The notes under the pieces are model-generated. The model did no database searches. It had not been told where the DNA came from and saw only the letters and a program-made list of their open reading frames with translations. A stretch of 64,000 nt of DNA, from the NCBI GenBank assembly GCA_026003195.1, contig BPGU01000001.1, positions 124,001 to 188,000 of the forward strand, read 5' to 3'. The first letter of the stretch is position 1. Each line of letters starts with the position of its first letter. The DNA is from Armatimonadota bacterium (GTDB taxonomy: Bacteria; Armatimonadota; HRBIN16). Below, one piece after another: positions 53,801 to 62,954 of this stretch. The position numbers and the translations under genes are program-made.

Positions 53801-55255
53801 ATGAGAAAAGCATCCTCACGCGTCTCCACCGGCATTGCCGGTCTGGATGAGGTGCTGGGAGGAGGTCTCATTCCCCAGCGAGCGTACCTGCTCAGGGGGG
53901 CACCCGGTACAGGCAAGACACTCGTCGGACTGCATTTCCTGGTAGATGGAGCGCGGCGGGAGAACCCCCTGTTCATTGCGCTGGATGAGCCAGAGCATAA
54001 GGTGCGTCAGAATGCTGCCAGCGTCGGTCTGAACCTGCGAGGAGTGTGCTTCCTGGACCTTACTCCTTCCTCTGAGTTCTTTGCACAGGCGCAAACGTAC
54101 GACCTGTTCGCGCCGGCGGAGGTAGAACGTGCGCCGATGACCCAGATGCTGGTGGAACGCATACGTGCGCTGAAGCCGCGGCGGGTTTTCGTGGATTCGA
54201 TGACGCATTTCCGCTATTTTGCCCCCAACGAGTTCGAGTATCGCAAACAGGTGTTGTCGTTTTTGCGCTTCCTGATGGAACAGAGGGCAACCGTGATGTT
54301 CACCTCCGAAAGCAGCTCCATCGCTCCTGATGACGACCTGCAATCGCTCAGCGATGGGGTCATCCATCTGGAAATGGACGGTGGCAACAGGCGATTGCAG
54401 GTAACCAAGATGCGCGGTTCTTCGTTCCGTGCCGGTGTACACGCGCTGCGAATCAACGGGCAGGGCGTGCAGGTGTATCCACAGATTCTGCCTGATTCTG
54501 GACGGTTTACTGCCGTGCATGAACAGGTGTCGTCCGGTATTCCAGATCTGGACCACATGCTGCACGGTGGTCTGGAACGCGGCACCATCGCGCTGATTAC
54601 CGGGGCGAGCGGAGTGGGCAAAACCACACTGGGAATGCAGTTTATGAAAGAAGCAGCAGCGCGGGGTGAGCGATCGGTCGTGTACTCCTTCGAGGAGGAG
54701 TTACCGATCGTTCTGAGACGATGCCATTCGGTGGGTATCCCCGCTGCGTCGATGATGGAACATGGCACGCTCTCACTGGTAAAGATAGAGCCTTTGCAGC
54801 ACTCAGCCACCGAGTTCGCCTACATAGTACGCGAGGAGGTGGAACAGCGTGGCGCGCGTATCGTGATGATAGACAGTGTGGCGGGCTACCGCCTGTCTCT
54901 GCAGGGGGAAGACCTCGTAGGGCAGCTGCACGCGCTGTGTAAATGGCTGCAGAGTCGTGGAGTGGTCACTTTGCTGGTGAACGAAACACATACGGTATCG
55001 GGTCCCCTGTTGATTAGCGAGGTGGGGCTGAGTTATCTGGCGGACACTGTGTTGTTCCTGCGTTACGCAGAGAAGTACACCTCGCAGAGGGCGGAATTGA
55101 CGCGGGTCATTGGCGTGCTGAAAAAGCGGTTAAGCGCTTTTGATCACACCCTGCGCGAGTTTCGAATCACCTCGGAAGGTGTTTGGATAGGACCGCCCAT
55201 TCCCCAGCTACGCAACATCGTCGCGGACACACCAGTCTGGGAAGAGGAAGCATGA
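53801..55255 (+). CDS. KaiC-like double-domain ATPase
   Basis: A 484-residue RecA-superfamily ATPase with two KaiC domains. The first has VSTGIAGLDEVLGGGL, Walker A GAPGTGKT (33-40) and Walker B-like RVFVDSMTHFR. The second has SSGIPDLDHMLHGGLERG, Walker A GASGVGKTT, YSFEEELP (the Glu pair typical of KaiC) and Walker B RIVMIDSVAGY. No KaiA- or KaiB-like gene is adjacent. It overlaps the histidine kinase gene by 4 bases. Non-cyanobacterial KaiC-kinase sets are known, but whether this one is a timer or another switch cannot be told. Confidence 0.9.
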   Translation: MRKASSRVSTGIAGLDEVLGGGLIPQRAYLLRGAPGTGKTLVGLHFLVDGARRENPLFIALDEPEHKVRQNAASVGLNLRGVCFLDLTPSSEFFAQAQTYDLFAPAEVERAPMTQMLVERIRALKPRRVFVDSMTHFRYFAPNEFEYRKQVLSFLRFLMEQRATVMFTSESSSIAPDDDLQSLSDGVIHLEMDGGNRRLQVTKMRGSSFRAGVHALRINGQGVQVYPQILPDSGRFTAVHEQVSSGIPDLDHMLHGGLERGTIALITGASGVGKTTLGMQFMKEAAARGERSVVYSFEEELPIVLRRCHSVGIPAASMMEHGTLSLVKIEPLQHSATEFAYIVREEVEQRGARIVMIDSVAGYRLSLQGEDLVGQLHALCKWLQSRGVVTLLVNETHTVSGPLLISEVGLSYLADTVLFLRYAEKYTSQRAELTRVIGVLKKRLSAFDHTLREFRITSEGVWIGPPIPQLRNIVADTPVWEEEA

Positions 55256-56334
55256 ACCGTCTGCTGCTGATGCTGGCTAGCAAACCCAACCTGTGCCTGC
55301 TGGAAGAGGCTCTGGCAGGGCGTTACACGGTCTCGTTTTTTGATAAGACCTGCCAGCAGTATGCTTTGCGGACGTGCGATCTGATTATCGTAGACGGCTT
55401 GATGCTGGAGCAACACACAGACTCTATCATCGCCGCCAGAGAAGAATCTCTGCCTGTGTTTTTACCTGTTCTACTGGTCACTTCGCGACAGAACGTTGGT
55501 TTAGCCACACGCAGCCTGTGGAAGTCCGTCGATGAAGTCATCCTGACGCCGATTGAGCGCGTGGAGCTGCAGGCGCGGGTAGAGGTGATGCTGCGAGCCC
55601 GACGCCTATCGGCGGAACTCTACCAGCGCAACCAGGATTTGGAGGCGTTCGTCCATGCGGTCACCCACGAGCTGCGCGCGCCGTTACGAGCAATGGCAGG
55701 TTTTGCGGAAGCGATTGCGGAGGACGCGAATCTACCGCAAACCGGTGAGGTTGCTACGTATCTGCAGCGCATCATTCGGGCTTCCCAAGACATGAAGCGC
55801 ATCCTGGATTCTTTGCTCACCTTCGCGCGACTGGGGCGCGAGGTGCAGGTGCAAAAAGTATGGCTCCAGCCGCTGGTGGAAAGCTGCTTGCGCGAATTAG
55901 AGAAGGAAATTGCCAGTACAATGGCTCAAGTAGAATGTGAAATAGAGTGTCACACGGTGGAATCCGACCCGCTCCTTTTGAAAATCGTGATGGGAAACCT
56001 GATTTCCAACGCGCTGAAGTTTCGATACAAAGAGCGGAGACCTCAGGTTCGGATCCGTGCCTACCAGCGTGGTGCATTCTGTCGGATTGAAGTGCAGGAT
56101 AACGGCATCGGCATCTCCTCGGAGGACGTGAATCGGATATTCACTCCGTTCACGCGCCTGCACGGTGTGGAAGAGTATGCCGGAGTCGGACTGGGGCTGA
56201 GTATCGTCAGAAAAGCCGTCACCTTAATGGGAGGGCGTTACGGAGCGGTATCCGCCGTCCACGAAGGCAGTACATTCTGGGTGGAGCTGCCTATAGCAGG
56301 TGGTGAAGAGAATGAGGGTGCTACTGGTAGATGA
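55252..56334 (+). CDS. Histidine kinase with receiver-like N-terminus, KaiC-linked
   Basis: A 360-residue soluble kinase. Residues 1-117 have a receiver-like fold (CDLIIVDGLMLEQH, LPVLLVTSRQNV, DEVILTPIERVELQ) with a degenerate active site. The H-box FVHAVTHELRAPLRAMAGFAE and ATPase motifs NLISNALKF, QDNGIGISSEDV and GVGLGLSIVRK follow. This is the bacteriophytochrome-type family of cytoplasmic kinases. ATGA overlap with the KaiC-like stop indicates coupled synthesis. The longer open frame upstream is rejected because it overlaps the ATPase gene heavily. Confidence 0.9.
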   Translation: MNRLLLMLASKPNLCLLEEALAGRYTVSFFDKTCQQYALRTCDLIIVDGLMLEQHTDSIIAAREESLPVFLPVLLVTSRQNVGLATRSLWKSVDEVILTPIERVELQARVEVMLRARRLSAELYQRNQDLEAFVHAVTHELRAPLRAMAGFAEAIAEDANLPQTGEVATYLQRIIRASQDMKRILDSLLTFARLGREVQVQKVWLQPLVESCLRELEKEIASTMAQVECEIECHTVESDPLLLKIVMGNLISNALKFRYKERRPQVRIRAYQRGAFCRIEVQDNGIGISSEDVNRIFTPFTRLHGVEEYAGVGLGLSIVRKAVTLMGGRYGAVSAVHEGSTFWVELPIAGGEENEGATGR

Positions 56335-57889
56335 TAATCCCAACGACCGGGAGCTGATCAAGCGACAGATCCGCAAGGCGATAGAGGACATCCAGTTCAT
56401 AGAGGCAGCGCGTTATGATGACTTCACCGAGGCGTTGCAGCAGGGCGACTTTGACATCGTATTGACGGACTATCTGCTGCACTGGTCGGATGGTCTGGCG
56501 GTACTGCAAGCGGTCAAATTGCACTATCCCCATACGCCGGTGATTATGGTCACCGATTCAGGCAGTGAGGAGATTGCCGCACGCGGGATGCGCGAGGGGC
56601 TCAGTGATTACGTGCTCAAGGGGCATCTGGCACGTCTGCCCTCTGCGATGAAGGAGGCTATCGAGCGCGAGCAGCTGAACCGTGAATACGCACGTGCGCT
56701 CGAAGAGTTGCAGCAGTCGCACCACGCGCTGCAGGAGGCAATGCAACAGCTCCAGCAGACACAACAACAGGTGATTCAGCAGCAACGCCTGCGTGCGCTG
56801 GGCGAAATGGCAAGCGGTATCGCGCACGATTTCAATAATGCGCTGACGCCTATCCTGGGGTTGACCGAGTTGCTTCTGGACGACCCCAAAGTGACCGCCG
56901 ACCCTCAGGTGAAGCGTTATCTGGAGATGATACGCACCGCCGCGCAGGATGCTGCGCAGACTGTTAGCCGACTGCGCGAGTTTTACCGACCACGCGGGCG
57001 TGCGGAACTGCGTCAGCCGCTGGATGTGAACACCATTGTGGAGGAGGTGGTGCAGCTCACCGCGCCGCGCTGGCGGGAGCAGGCAGAGGCGAAAGGCGTC
57101 TTTATTCGGGTACATACCGACCTGCAGCCGGTGCCGCTCCTCCTTGCCAACGGTAGCGAGCTGCGCGAGGTGTTGCAGAACCTGATTTTCAACGCGGTAG
57201 ACGCTATGCCCTGCGGAGGCGACATCACTCTGCGCACCTGGACTGCAGGCAGCTCCGGTGCGGACTGGGTGGTGATAGAGGTGCAGGATAACGGTGTCGG
57301 TATGGATGAGGAGACTCGCGTGCGCTGTTTTGAGCCGTTCTTCAGCACGAAGGGCGAGCAGGGCTCGGGATTGGGGCTGGCGGTCGTGTACGGTATCGTG
57401 CAACGGCATGAGGGCAAGATAGAGATAGACAGTAAGGTGGGCGAAGGTACCACGGTGCGTGTTTTTCTGCCCGTTGTCTCCGCAGAAACCCGTGTCACTA
57501 CTGAAGGAGAAGACCCCGCTCCCCTGCGTCCTCTGCGCGTTTTGCTGGTGGAAGACAAACCGCTGGTGCGCGAGGTGCTTCGGGAACACCTGCTGCGACA
57601 GGGGCACACGGTGGAGACAGCCTCGGACGGGCAGCGGGGACTGCAGAAGTTCCTGGCGTCACGTTACGACCTCGTGATTACCGACCTGGCGATGCCGGCG
57701 ATGAGCGGCGAGCAGCTTGCAATGGAAATCAAGAAAATCGCCCCCAATAAACCCATCATCCTGCTGACTGGTTTCGGCGACCCACGCCTGGCACAGAATG
57801 CCTACTCTGAACTGGTAGACTGTGTGCTGATAAAGCCGGTAACGCTTTTCGCCCTACGCCAGGCGATTGCGAAGGTGACGGCAGAATAG
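56312..57889 (+). CDS. Hybrid histidine kinase with two receiver domains
   Basis: A 525-residue protein, receiver-kinase-receiver. The N-terminal receiver has LLVDDNPND and the phospho-Asp in IVLTDYLL. A coiled coil (LQQSHHALQEAMQQLQQTQQQ) leads to the H-box GEMASGIAHDFNNALTPI and the ATPase motifs NLIFNAVDAMP, QDNGVGMDEET and GSGLGLAVV. The C-terminal receiver has LLVEDKPLV, LVITDLAMP and LIKPV. The ATG is preferred over GTG four codons earlier. It is the third gene of the kaiC-like operon. The phospho-output is not obvious because neither receiver has a DNA-binding domain. Confidence 0.9.
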   Translation: MRVLLVDDNPNDRELIKRQIRKAIEDIQFIEAARYDDFTEALQQGDFDIVLTDYLLHWSDGLAVLQAVKLHYPHTPVIMVTDSGSEEIAARGMREGLSDYVLKGHLARLPSAMKEAIEREQLNREYARALEELQQSHHALQEAMQQLQQTQQQVIQQQRLRALGEMASGIAHDFNNALTPILGLTELLLDDPKVTADPQVKRYLEMIRTAAQDAAQTVSRLREFYRPRGRAELRQPLDVNTIVEEVVQLTAPRWREQAEAKGVFIRVHTDLQPVPLLLANGSELREVLQNLIFNAVDAMPCGGDITLRTWTAGSSGADWVVIEVQDNGVGMDEETRVRCFEPFFSTKGEQGSGLGLAVVYGIVQRHEGKIEIDSKVGEGTTVRVFLPVVSAETRVTTEGEDPAPLRPLRVLLVEDKPLVREVLREHLLRQGHTVETASDGQRGLQKFLASRYDLVITDLAMPAMSGEQLAMEIKKIAPNKPIILLTGFGDPRLAQNAYSELVDCVLIKPVTLFALRQAIAKVTAE

Positions 57890-57926
57890 GGTATCATACC
57901 GCCAATCCAGGTGAGAGGAGGAGCAT

Positions 57927-58436
57927 ATGTCGCAACCGCTGGTAGGAATCATTATGGGTAGTGACTCCGACCTGCCGACCATGCGTCAGGCAGCAGAGGT
58001 GCTGGAGGAGTTTGGCGTGCCGTATGAGATCAGGGTGCTTTCGGTGCATCGTACCACGATGGACGTGATAGAGTACGCCAGAACAGCGCGCCAGCGAGGA
58101 CTGCGTGTGATTATTGCAGGAGCGGGTGGTTCGGCACATCTGCCCGGCATTACCGCCAGCATCACCACCCTGCCCGTCATTGGTGTACCCGTGGAGAGCA
58201 AGTTGCAGGGGTGGGACTCTCTGCTCTCCATCGTACAGATGCCCGCAGGTGTGCCTGTGGCTACGGTGGCTATCGGCGGCGCGCGTAACGCAGGTATTCT
58301 GGCAGTGCAGATTCTGGCAACCGCCGACGAGCAGCTGCATCAGAAGATGGTACGTTTTAAAGAGCAGCTTGCCGAGCAGTCGCGTGCTAAGAATCAGAAC
58401 CTGCCCCACTTACTGCAACAGAACGAGAAACGCTAA
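57927..58436 (+). CDS. purE: N5-carboxyaminoimidazole ribonucleotide mutase PurE
   Basis: A 169-residue class I Pur[13 protein letters not shown] is the nucleotide-binding motif; SVHRTT replaces the common [20 protein letters not shown] and PVIGVPVES are conserved. It converts N5-CAIR to CAIR in purine synthesis. AGAGGAGGAG precedes the ATG. It ends in a 4-base tail-to-tail overlap with purK on the other strand, unlike the usual purEK operon. Confidence 0.95.
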   Translation: MSQPLVGIIMGSDSDLPTMRQAAEVLEEFGVPYEIRVLSVHRTTMDVIEYARTARQRGLRVIIAGAGGSAHLPGITASITTLPVIGVPVESKLQGWDSLLSIVQMPAGVPVATVAIGGARNAGILAVQILATADEQLHQKMVRFKEQLAEQSRAKNQNLPHLLQQNEKR

Positions 58437-59542
58437 AGACGGGCATCAGGGTACAGCTGCAAAACCTGTTCCAGCCATCTGTCACGCTGGGCAGCGTCGT
58501 CTGCACGCACAGTAATATGCCCGATTTTCCTGCCCGGGCGAGGCTGCTTGCCGTAGAGATGCAAGTGGGCGTGGGGGATAGCCAGTACCTCTTCCACAGG
58601 CGGTAAATCACCAATCAGGTTCACCATAGCACTGTGCCCACGTGGAGCAGTGCTACCCAGAGCAAAACCGCAGATGGCGCGCAGGTGGTTTTCAAACTGG
58701 CTGGTCTCCGCACCTTCTATCGTCCAGTGACCACTGTTGTGTACTCGTGGGGCAACCTCGTTGGCAATGAGAAGGTCCCCTACCTGAAACAGCTCGATAG
58801 CCACCACCCCTACGTAATCGAGAGTTTCCATCAGGCGTGTCACATACTCACGTGCAGCAGCCTCCAGCTGAAGTGAGGTATGGGGTGCAGGAGCCAGAGA
58901 GAGACGCAGAATGCCCCCTCGATGATGGTTCTCCACCAGCGGGTAAACCTCCATCTGACCATCCAGAGCCCGCACCCCCAGCACCGACACCTCTCGTTCG
59001 AAATCTATGAGTTCCTCTGCTATCAGCGGATGCGCTGCGAGGGAGGCTAATGCCTGCAGGTATTGCTGCTCATCGTGCACGATGACCTGGCCTTTGCCGT
59101 CGTATCCGAACCGCCTTGTTTTCACCACGCAAGGCAACCCCACCTTTTCCAGCGCAGCGTCTGGTTCATGGGGATGTATCGGCGCGAAGCGAGGCACAGG
59201 TACGCCAATATCCTGCAGAAACGACTTTTCTAACAGCCGGTCCTGAAACATCCCGAGGGCACGAGGGGTAGGACGCACCGGTATCCTGGTGGACAACCAC
59301 TGCACAGCAGATAAAGGCACATTCTCGAACTCGTAGGTGATACACTCCTTGCCTTGCGCAAAATCAGCCAGTGCATCCCACTGGTCGTAAGCTGCGCTCG
59401 TCAAGGGCGCGACCTGTCCAGCACATGCGCTGGCTTCGGGGTCATACAGCGATGTCCGGATGCCGAGGGGATAGCCAGCCAAAGCCAGCATACGTCCTAG
59501 CTGACCGCCCCCCAAAATGCCTACTCGCTTGACACCATCCAT
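58433..59542 (-). CDS. purK: 5-(carboxyamino)imidazole ribonucleotide synthase PurK
   Basis: A 369-residue ATP-grasp enzyme making N5-CAIR from AIR, ATP and bicarbonate. [22 protein letters not shown] opens it; [67 protein letters not shown] are the family signatures. The ATG with AGGGAT upstream gives the standard start; the longer open frame is not coding. It supplies substrate to PurE, encoded convergently. Confidence 0.95.
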   Translation of the reverse strand: MDGVKRVGILGGGQLGRMLALAGYPLGIRTSLYDPEASACAGQVAPLTSAAYDQWDALADFAQGKECITYEFENVPLSAVQWLSTRIPVRPTPRALGMFQDRLLEKSFLQDIGVPVPRFAPIHPHEPDAALEKVGLPCVVKTRRFGYDGKGQVIVHDEQQYLQALASLAAHPLIAEELIDFEREVSVLGVRALDGQMEVYPLVENHHRGGILRLSLAPAPHTSLQLEAAAREYVTRLMETLDYVGVVAIELFQVGDLLIANEVAPRVHNSGHWTIEGAETSQFENHLRAICGFALGSTAPRGHSAMVNLIGDLPPVEEVLAIPHAHLHLYGKQPRPGRKIGHITVRADDAAQRDRWLEQVLQLYPDARL

Positions 59543-59560
59543 TCCTTGATCCCTGTCAGC

Positions 59561-59590
59561 TTGACTACTCTGCGCCAACACCCGTATAAT
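59561..59590 (+). promoter_or_regulatory. selD promoter
   Basis: TTGACT and TATAAT with an 18-base spacer in the short gap between purK (divergent) and selD. Confidence 0.75.
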
Positions 59591-59642
59591 GCTATCATAC
59601 ACCCTACATCCAGTGCAAGAGAGGCAACCGGTAGACTGGAAC

Positions 59643-60689
59643 ATGCTGGATAAGCGATACCGACTAACCCAGCAGGTGCGCTGCGCGGGTTGAGCGAGCA
59701 AACTGGGTCCTTCCCAGCTGGCGCAGGTGCTGCGCCAGTTTCCTCATATCGCTCATCCTGACCTGCTGGTGGGCATAGATACCCGTGACGATGCAGGGGT
59801 ATTTCGTGTCCGCGAGGACATGGCGCTCGTGCAAACGGTGGATTTCTTCACCCCGATAGTGGACGACCCTTACTGGTATGGCGCGATTGCGGCGGCGAAT
59901 TCCTTCAGCGACGTATACGCCATGGGGGGTACGCCGCTCACCGCGCTGAATCTGGTATGCTTCCCTATCGATCACGCCCCTGCTGAGATGCTGGCAGACA
60001 TCCTGCGCGGTGGCTACGACAAGGCTCAGGAGGCAGGTGTCGTCATCGTCGGCGGGCATAGCGTAGATGACCCTGAGCCCAAATACGGCATGGCGGTGAC
60101 CGGAATCGTACACCCCCAGCAGGTGGTGACCAATGCAGGGGCGAAGCCGGGCGACGTTCTGGTGCTGACCAAGCCTCTGGGAAGCGGTATTATCACCACC
60201 GCCGCCAAGTTTGACGAGTGCCCGCCCCAGGTGCTGGCAGAGGCGATACGGGTGATGGCGATGCTTAACCGCGGCGCGGCAGAGGCGATGCAAGAGGTAG
60301 GCGTGCACGCTGCCACCGACATCACCGGTTTCGGGCTCATTGGTCATTTGCACCAGATGGCTCTGGCGAGTGGGGTGGCGTTCCGCCTCTTCTCGCAAAA
60401 AGTCCCTCTGTTGTCGGAGGCAGAGCGGCTGGCGATGCTAGGCAACACCACACGCGGAGGCAGTTTGAACCGTGAGTACGTGGGGGACTCTCTGCAGTTT
60501 GCGGACAGTGTTTCGCTGCCAATGCAGCACGTGTTGCTGGACCCGCAGACGTCAGGTGGACTGGTCATCGCGGTCGCTCGCGAGCGTGAGGAGGCTCTGC
60601 TAGAGGCGCTGCGTGCCCACCAGACTCCCTGCGCAGCGGTGGTTGGAGAAGTATTGGAAGGCACACCGGGGCTCATCGTGGTGGAGTAG
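59643..60689 (+). CDS. selD: Selenide, water dikinase SelD, predicted selenoprotein
   Basis: A 348-residue ATP-dependent enzyme forming selenophosphate. The conserved body (VGIDTRDDAGVFR, QTVDFFTPIVDDPYWYGAIAAANSFSDVYAMGG, VGGHSVDDPEPKYG, GAATDITGFGL-like ATDITGFGLIGHL, DPQTSGGL) is unmistakable. The N-terminus is LTQQVRCAG-TGA-ASKLGPSQL: codon 17 is UGA exactly where other SelD proteins have the catalytic Cys or Sec (CAGCA-KL or GUGCK). Reading UGA as selenocysteine restores a normal start and length; starting after it would remove the active-site loop. Hairpins follow the UGA directly. The mechanism needs SelA, SelB and tRNA-Sec encoded elsewhere. Confidence 0.9.
59703..59738 (+). other. 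SECIS-like hairpins after the selD UGA
   Basis: CTGGG-TCCTT-CCCAG begins 9 bases after the UGA and CTGGCGCAG-GTG-CTGCGCCAG (perfect 9-base stem) begins 24 bases after it. Bacterial SECIS elements are stems in this position with a loop G and a U or bulge; the first stem is close to the UGA and the loop sequence only partly fits, so the assignment is tentative. Confidence 0.55.
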
Positions 60690-60796
60690 CCTACCTGCTT
60701 GCCGATTTGCCGCGAGGCTGTTCGATTTCGGTATCTGGAAATGCCTATGCCCAGCGTGTAGCAACACAAATTGGCGTGCTTCTTTCCGAAATATCC

Positions 60797-61570
60797 CTAC
60801 ACCAGTCCCGAACCGTCGAGGGGAATAGTGTCCAGCAACACGAGCACACCGTTGGAGAGGGCGGTGGCACGGGCGTTACCGGTAATGCCCTTGCCCGCGA
60901 CAACGGGAACGGTGTTCAATCCCCACTGGCGGAGCAGTTGTGATCGCTGTATGGCGCGAGATACGTCTTGCTCATCCACTGTCCACGAGATTTCCCATAC
61001 CAGCAGGCGCTCCTCATCCGAAGAGCGGTGTATGCCCTTCACCAGCAGGTCTACTTGGGATATCTGCTCCCATTCTTCGCGGGTCAGGGCGCGCTGCTCG
61101 TACAGGGTATCGATCAGCCGTCCTTTATCCACCACGCGCAGCTTGCGGAAGAACAACCCGAGCAAAGCGGTCGCGTTATTACGGTAGTACTGCTCCAGCG
61201 AAAGCCCTTTCAACTCGCCCACGTCTCGCTCGAGGCGTTCGAAGCGTGCTGCCATCTGCTCAGCAATCTGGTCTACCCGTGCGGTGAGTTGAATGAGCTT
61301 TTCCACCAGCTCGTCATGACGCGCTGCCTGCTGCCGCTGTTGTTCCTCCACCTGCCGAAAGCGCTGCTCGGTCTGTTCTGTAAACCGCTGGAGTGCCTGC
61401 TGGGTTGCCTCCTGTGCAGCTGCCAGGCGCGCGAGAGCCTCCTCCAGCCGGTCTGCCCGCGAAGGCAGTTGCCGATACTGGTCGGTCAGCAGGGCATTGA
61501 GCAGCGGCTCACGCCACTCGGGATGCTCCTGCAGGGCACGGATGATGTCTTCTACAGTCTCCAAAGCCAT
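60797..61570 (-). CDS. Coiled-coil protein with PD-(D/E)XK nuclease-like C-terminus
   Basis: A 257-residue protein. Residues about 30-130 are coiled coil (EALARLAAAQEATQQALQRFTEQTEQ, KLIQLTARVDQIAEQMAARFERLE). The C-terminal part (QVDLLVKGIHRSSDEERLLVWEISWTV) fits the D-x-n-E-x-S/K core of the PD-(D/E)XK fold with Ser in place of Lys, as in DUF3782-type proteins. Such genes are numerous in some thermophilic and cyanobacterial genomes and have no known role. The ATG has GGTGAC upstream. The gene is convergent with selD. Confidence 0.65.
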   Translation of the reverse strand: MALETVEDIIRALQEHPEWREPLLNALLTDQYRQLPSRADRLEEALARLAAAQEATQQALQRFTEQTEQRFRQVEEQQRQQAARHDELVEKLIQLTARVDQIAEQMAARFERLERDVGELKGLSLEQYYRNNATALLGLFFRKLRVVDKGRLIDTLYEQRALTREEWEQISQVDLLVKGIHRSSDEERLLVWEISWTVDEQDVSRAIQRSQLLRQWGLNTVPVVAGKGITGNARATALSNGVLVLLDTIPLDGSGLV

Positions 61571-61611
61571 CGAATGTCACCGGGCATATTATACCAGATG
61601 GTGGGGAGACT

Positions 61612-62304
61612 CTATTGTGACGGAGAGGGCGATTCGGCAGTGGGACGAAAGGCGCGGTAGCCCCGGCTCTCCATCATCTCACCGATTCGGCGCATGAGTT
61701 CGTGACTAAAGGCATCGCGTGTCTGGCGGTCGCTCTCGTACTGCTCAGCGAACCGCTGGTAGTGCATGGGTTCCCCGAAGACCACCTGCAAGCGATGCCA
61801 GCGGGGAAGGCGAGGGTCAGCGGGCAGGATTTCGCGGGTGCCTATCACGGCGGTCGGTACGACAGGCGTGCCGCTCAGCTTCGCCAGCAACGCCACCCCT
61901 GTCTGCGGTTCCAACAGGTAACCATCACCGCTGCGCGTGCCCTCCGGGAACATGATCAACAGCTCCCCCATTTTCAGCACTTCCAGCGCGGTGCGTAACG
62001 CCTGTCGATCGGCAGTGTTCTGGTGAACAGGGAAACAACCTGCGCGGCGGATATACCAGCGAAGCACCGGTATCTGGAACAAGGGCGCTTTGCCCATAAA
62101 GCAGCACTTTCTAGGCCATGCGGCGTATGCAACCACAGGCGGGTCCAGGTAGCTGGTGTGATTCGGGGCGAGGATGGCTGCGCCCTCCGGGATATTCTCC
62201 TTGCCTTCTACCTTCATCCCAAAAAGCACGCTGAAAATGGGAAACAACACCCATTTCGAGACTACGTAGAGGGTGGTGCTTCGTTCGTGAACCGGGCACG
62301 GCAT
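61612..62304 (-). CDS. plsC: 1-acyl-sn-glycerol-3-phosphate acyltransferase PlsC
   Basis: A 230-residue membrane-associated acyltransferase of phospholipid synthesis. The catalytic NHTSYLDP (HX4D) and the substrate motif FPEGTRS are present, with an N-terminal hydrophobic segment (KWVLFPIFSVLFGM). GGAGGTG lies 8 bases before the ATG, inside the cmk gene, which it overlaps by 43 bases. Together with cmk and aroA it forms a tightly packed operon. Confidence 0.93.
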   Translation of the reverse strand: MPCPVHERSTTLYVVSKWVLFPIFSVLFGMKVEGKENIPEGAAILAPNHTSYLDPPVVAYAAWPRKCCFMGKAPLFQIPVLRWYIRRAGCFPVHQNTADRQALRTALEVLKMGELLIMFPEGTRSGDGYLLEPQTGVALLAKLSGTPVVPTAVIGTREILPADPRLPRWHRLQVVFGEPMHYQRFAEQYESDRQTRDAFSHELMRRIGEMMESRGYRAFRPTAESPSPSQ

Positions 62305-62954
62305 ATTCTCAGCACCTCCTCCACCACCTCGTCGAGGCTCATGGTATCGGTGTCGATGATCACTGCATCCGGCGCGGGGCGCAGCGGAGCGACGTGGCGT
62401 GTGCTATCACGCTGGTCGCGGGCTTCCATGTCCAGCTTCACCTGCTCCAGAGAGATGTTGATGCCCCGCTCCAGCAGCTCCTTGTGGCGACGGCGGGCAC
62501 GCTCGTCCAGCGAGGCGGTCAGGAACACCTTCACCTCTGCGTTCGGAAAAACCACTGTGCCTGTGTCGCGCCCTTCCGCCACGGTGCCTCCTTGTTTGCC
62601 GAACTCCCGTTGCCAGTCCAGCAGTATCTCGCGCACCTCCGGGATGGCGGAAATGGGCGAGGCGAGATTGCCCACCTCCGGCGTGCGGATGGCTTCGGTG
62701 ACATCCTGTCCATCCACCAGCACACGCTGCTCGCCGTTCTGCTGCAACAGCTCCACCCGCGTTTCCCGCGTCATCTCTATAATATACCGTGTGTCTTGTG
62801 GACGCAAGCCTCGCTGCAACGCCTTCCATGCCAGGGCACGATACAGCGCCCCGGTATCCAGATACCGATAACCAAGCGACTGAGCTACGCGCTTTGCCAC
62901 ACTGCTCTTACCCGCGCCGGCGGGACCGTCTATGGCGATGATCATCTGCTTCAC
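62262..62954 (-). CDS. cmk: Cytidylate kinase
   Basis: A 230-residue CMP/dCMP kinase. IIAIDGPAGAGKSSVAKRVA is the P-loop and YLDTGALYRALAW the CMP-binding segment; EGRDTGTVVFPNAEVKVFLTAS and RDQRDSTRHVAPL follow. The GTG start overlaps the aroA stop (GTGA) and has GGAGGTAG 5-6 bases upstream; an ATG three codons on is less well placed. The aroA-cmk-plsC order is also seen in other bacteria. Confidence 0.95.
   Translation of the reverse strand: MKQMIIAIDGPAGAGKSSVAKRVAQSLGYRYLDTGALYRALAWKALQRGLRPQDTRYIIEMTRETRVELLQQNGEQRVLVDGQDVTEAIRTPEVGNLASPISAIPEVREILLDWQREFGKQGGTVAEGRDTGTVVFPNAEVKVFLTASLDERARRRHKELLERGINISLEQVKLDMEARDQRDSTRHVAPLRPAPDAVIIDTDTMSLDEVVEEVLRICRARFTNEAPPST

Noticed and set aside
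59691-59693. selD UGA as an inactivating nonsense mutation
   Set aside because: The codon sits exactly at the known Cys/Sec position, the frame continues intact on both sides and the rest of the gene shows no decay. Sec is the simpler explanation.
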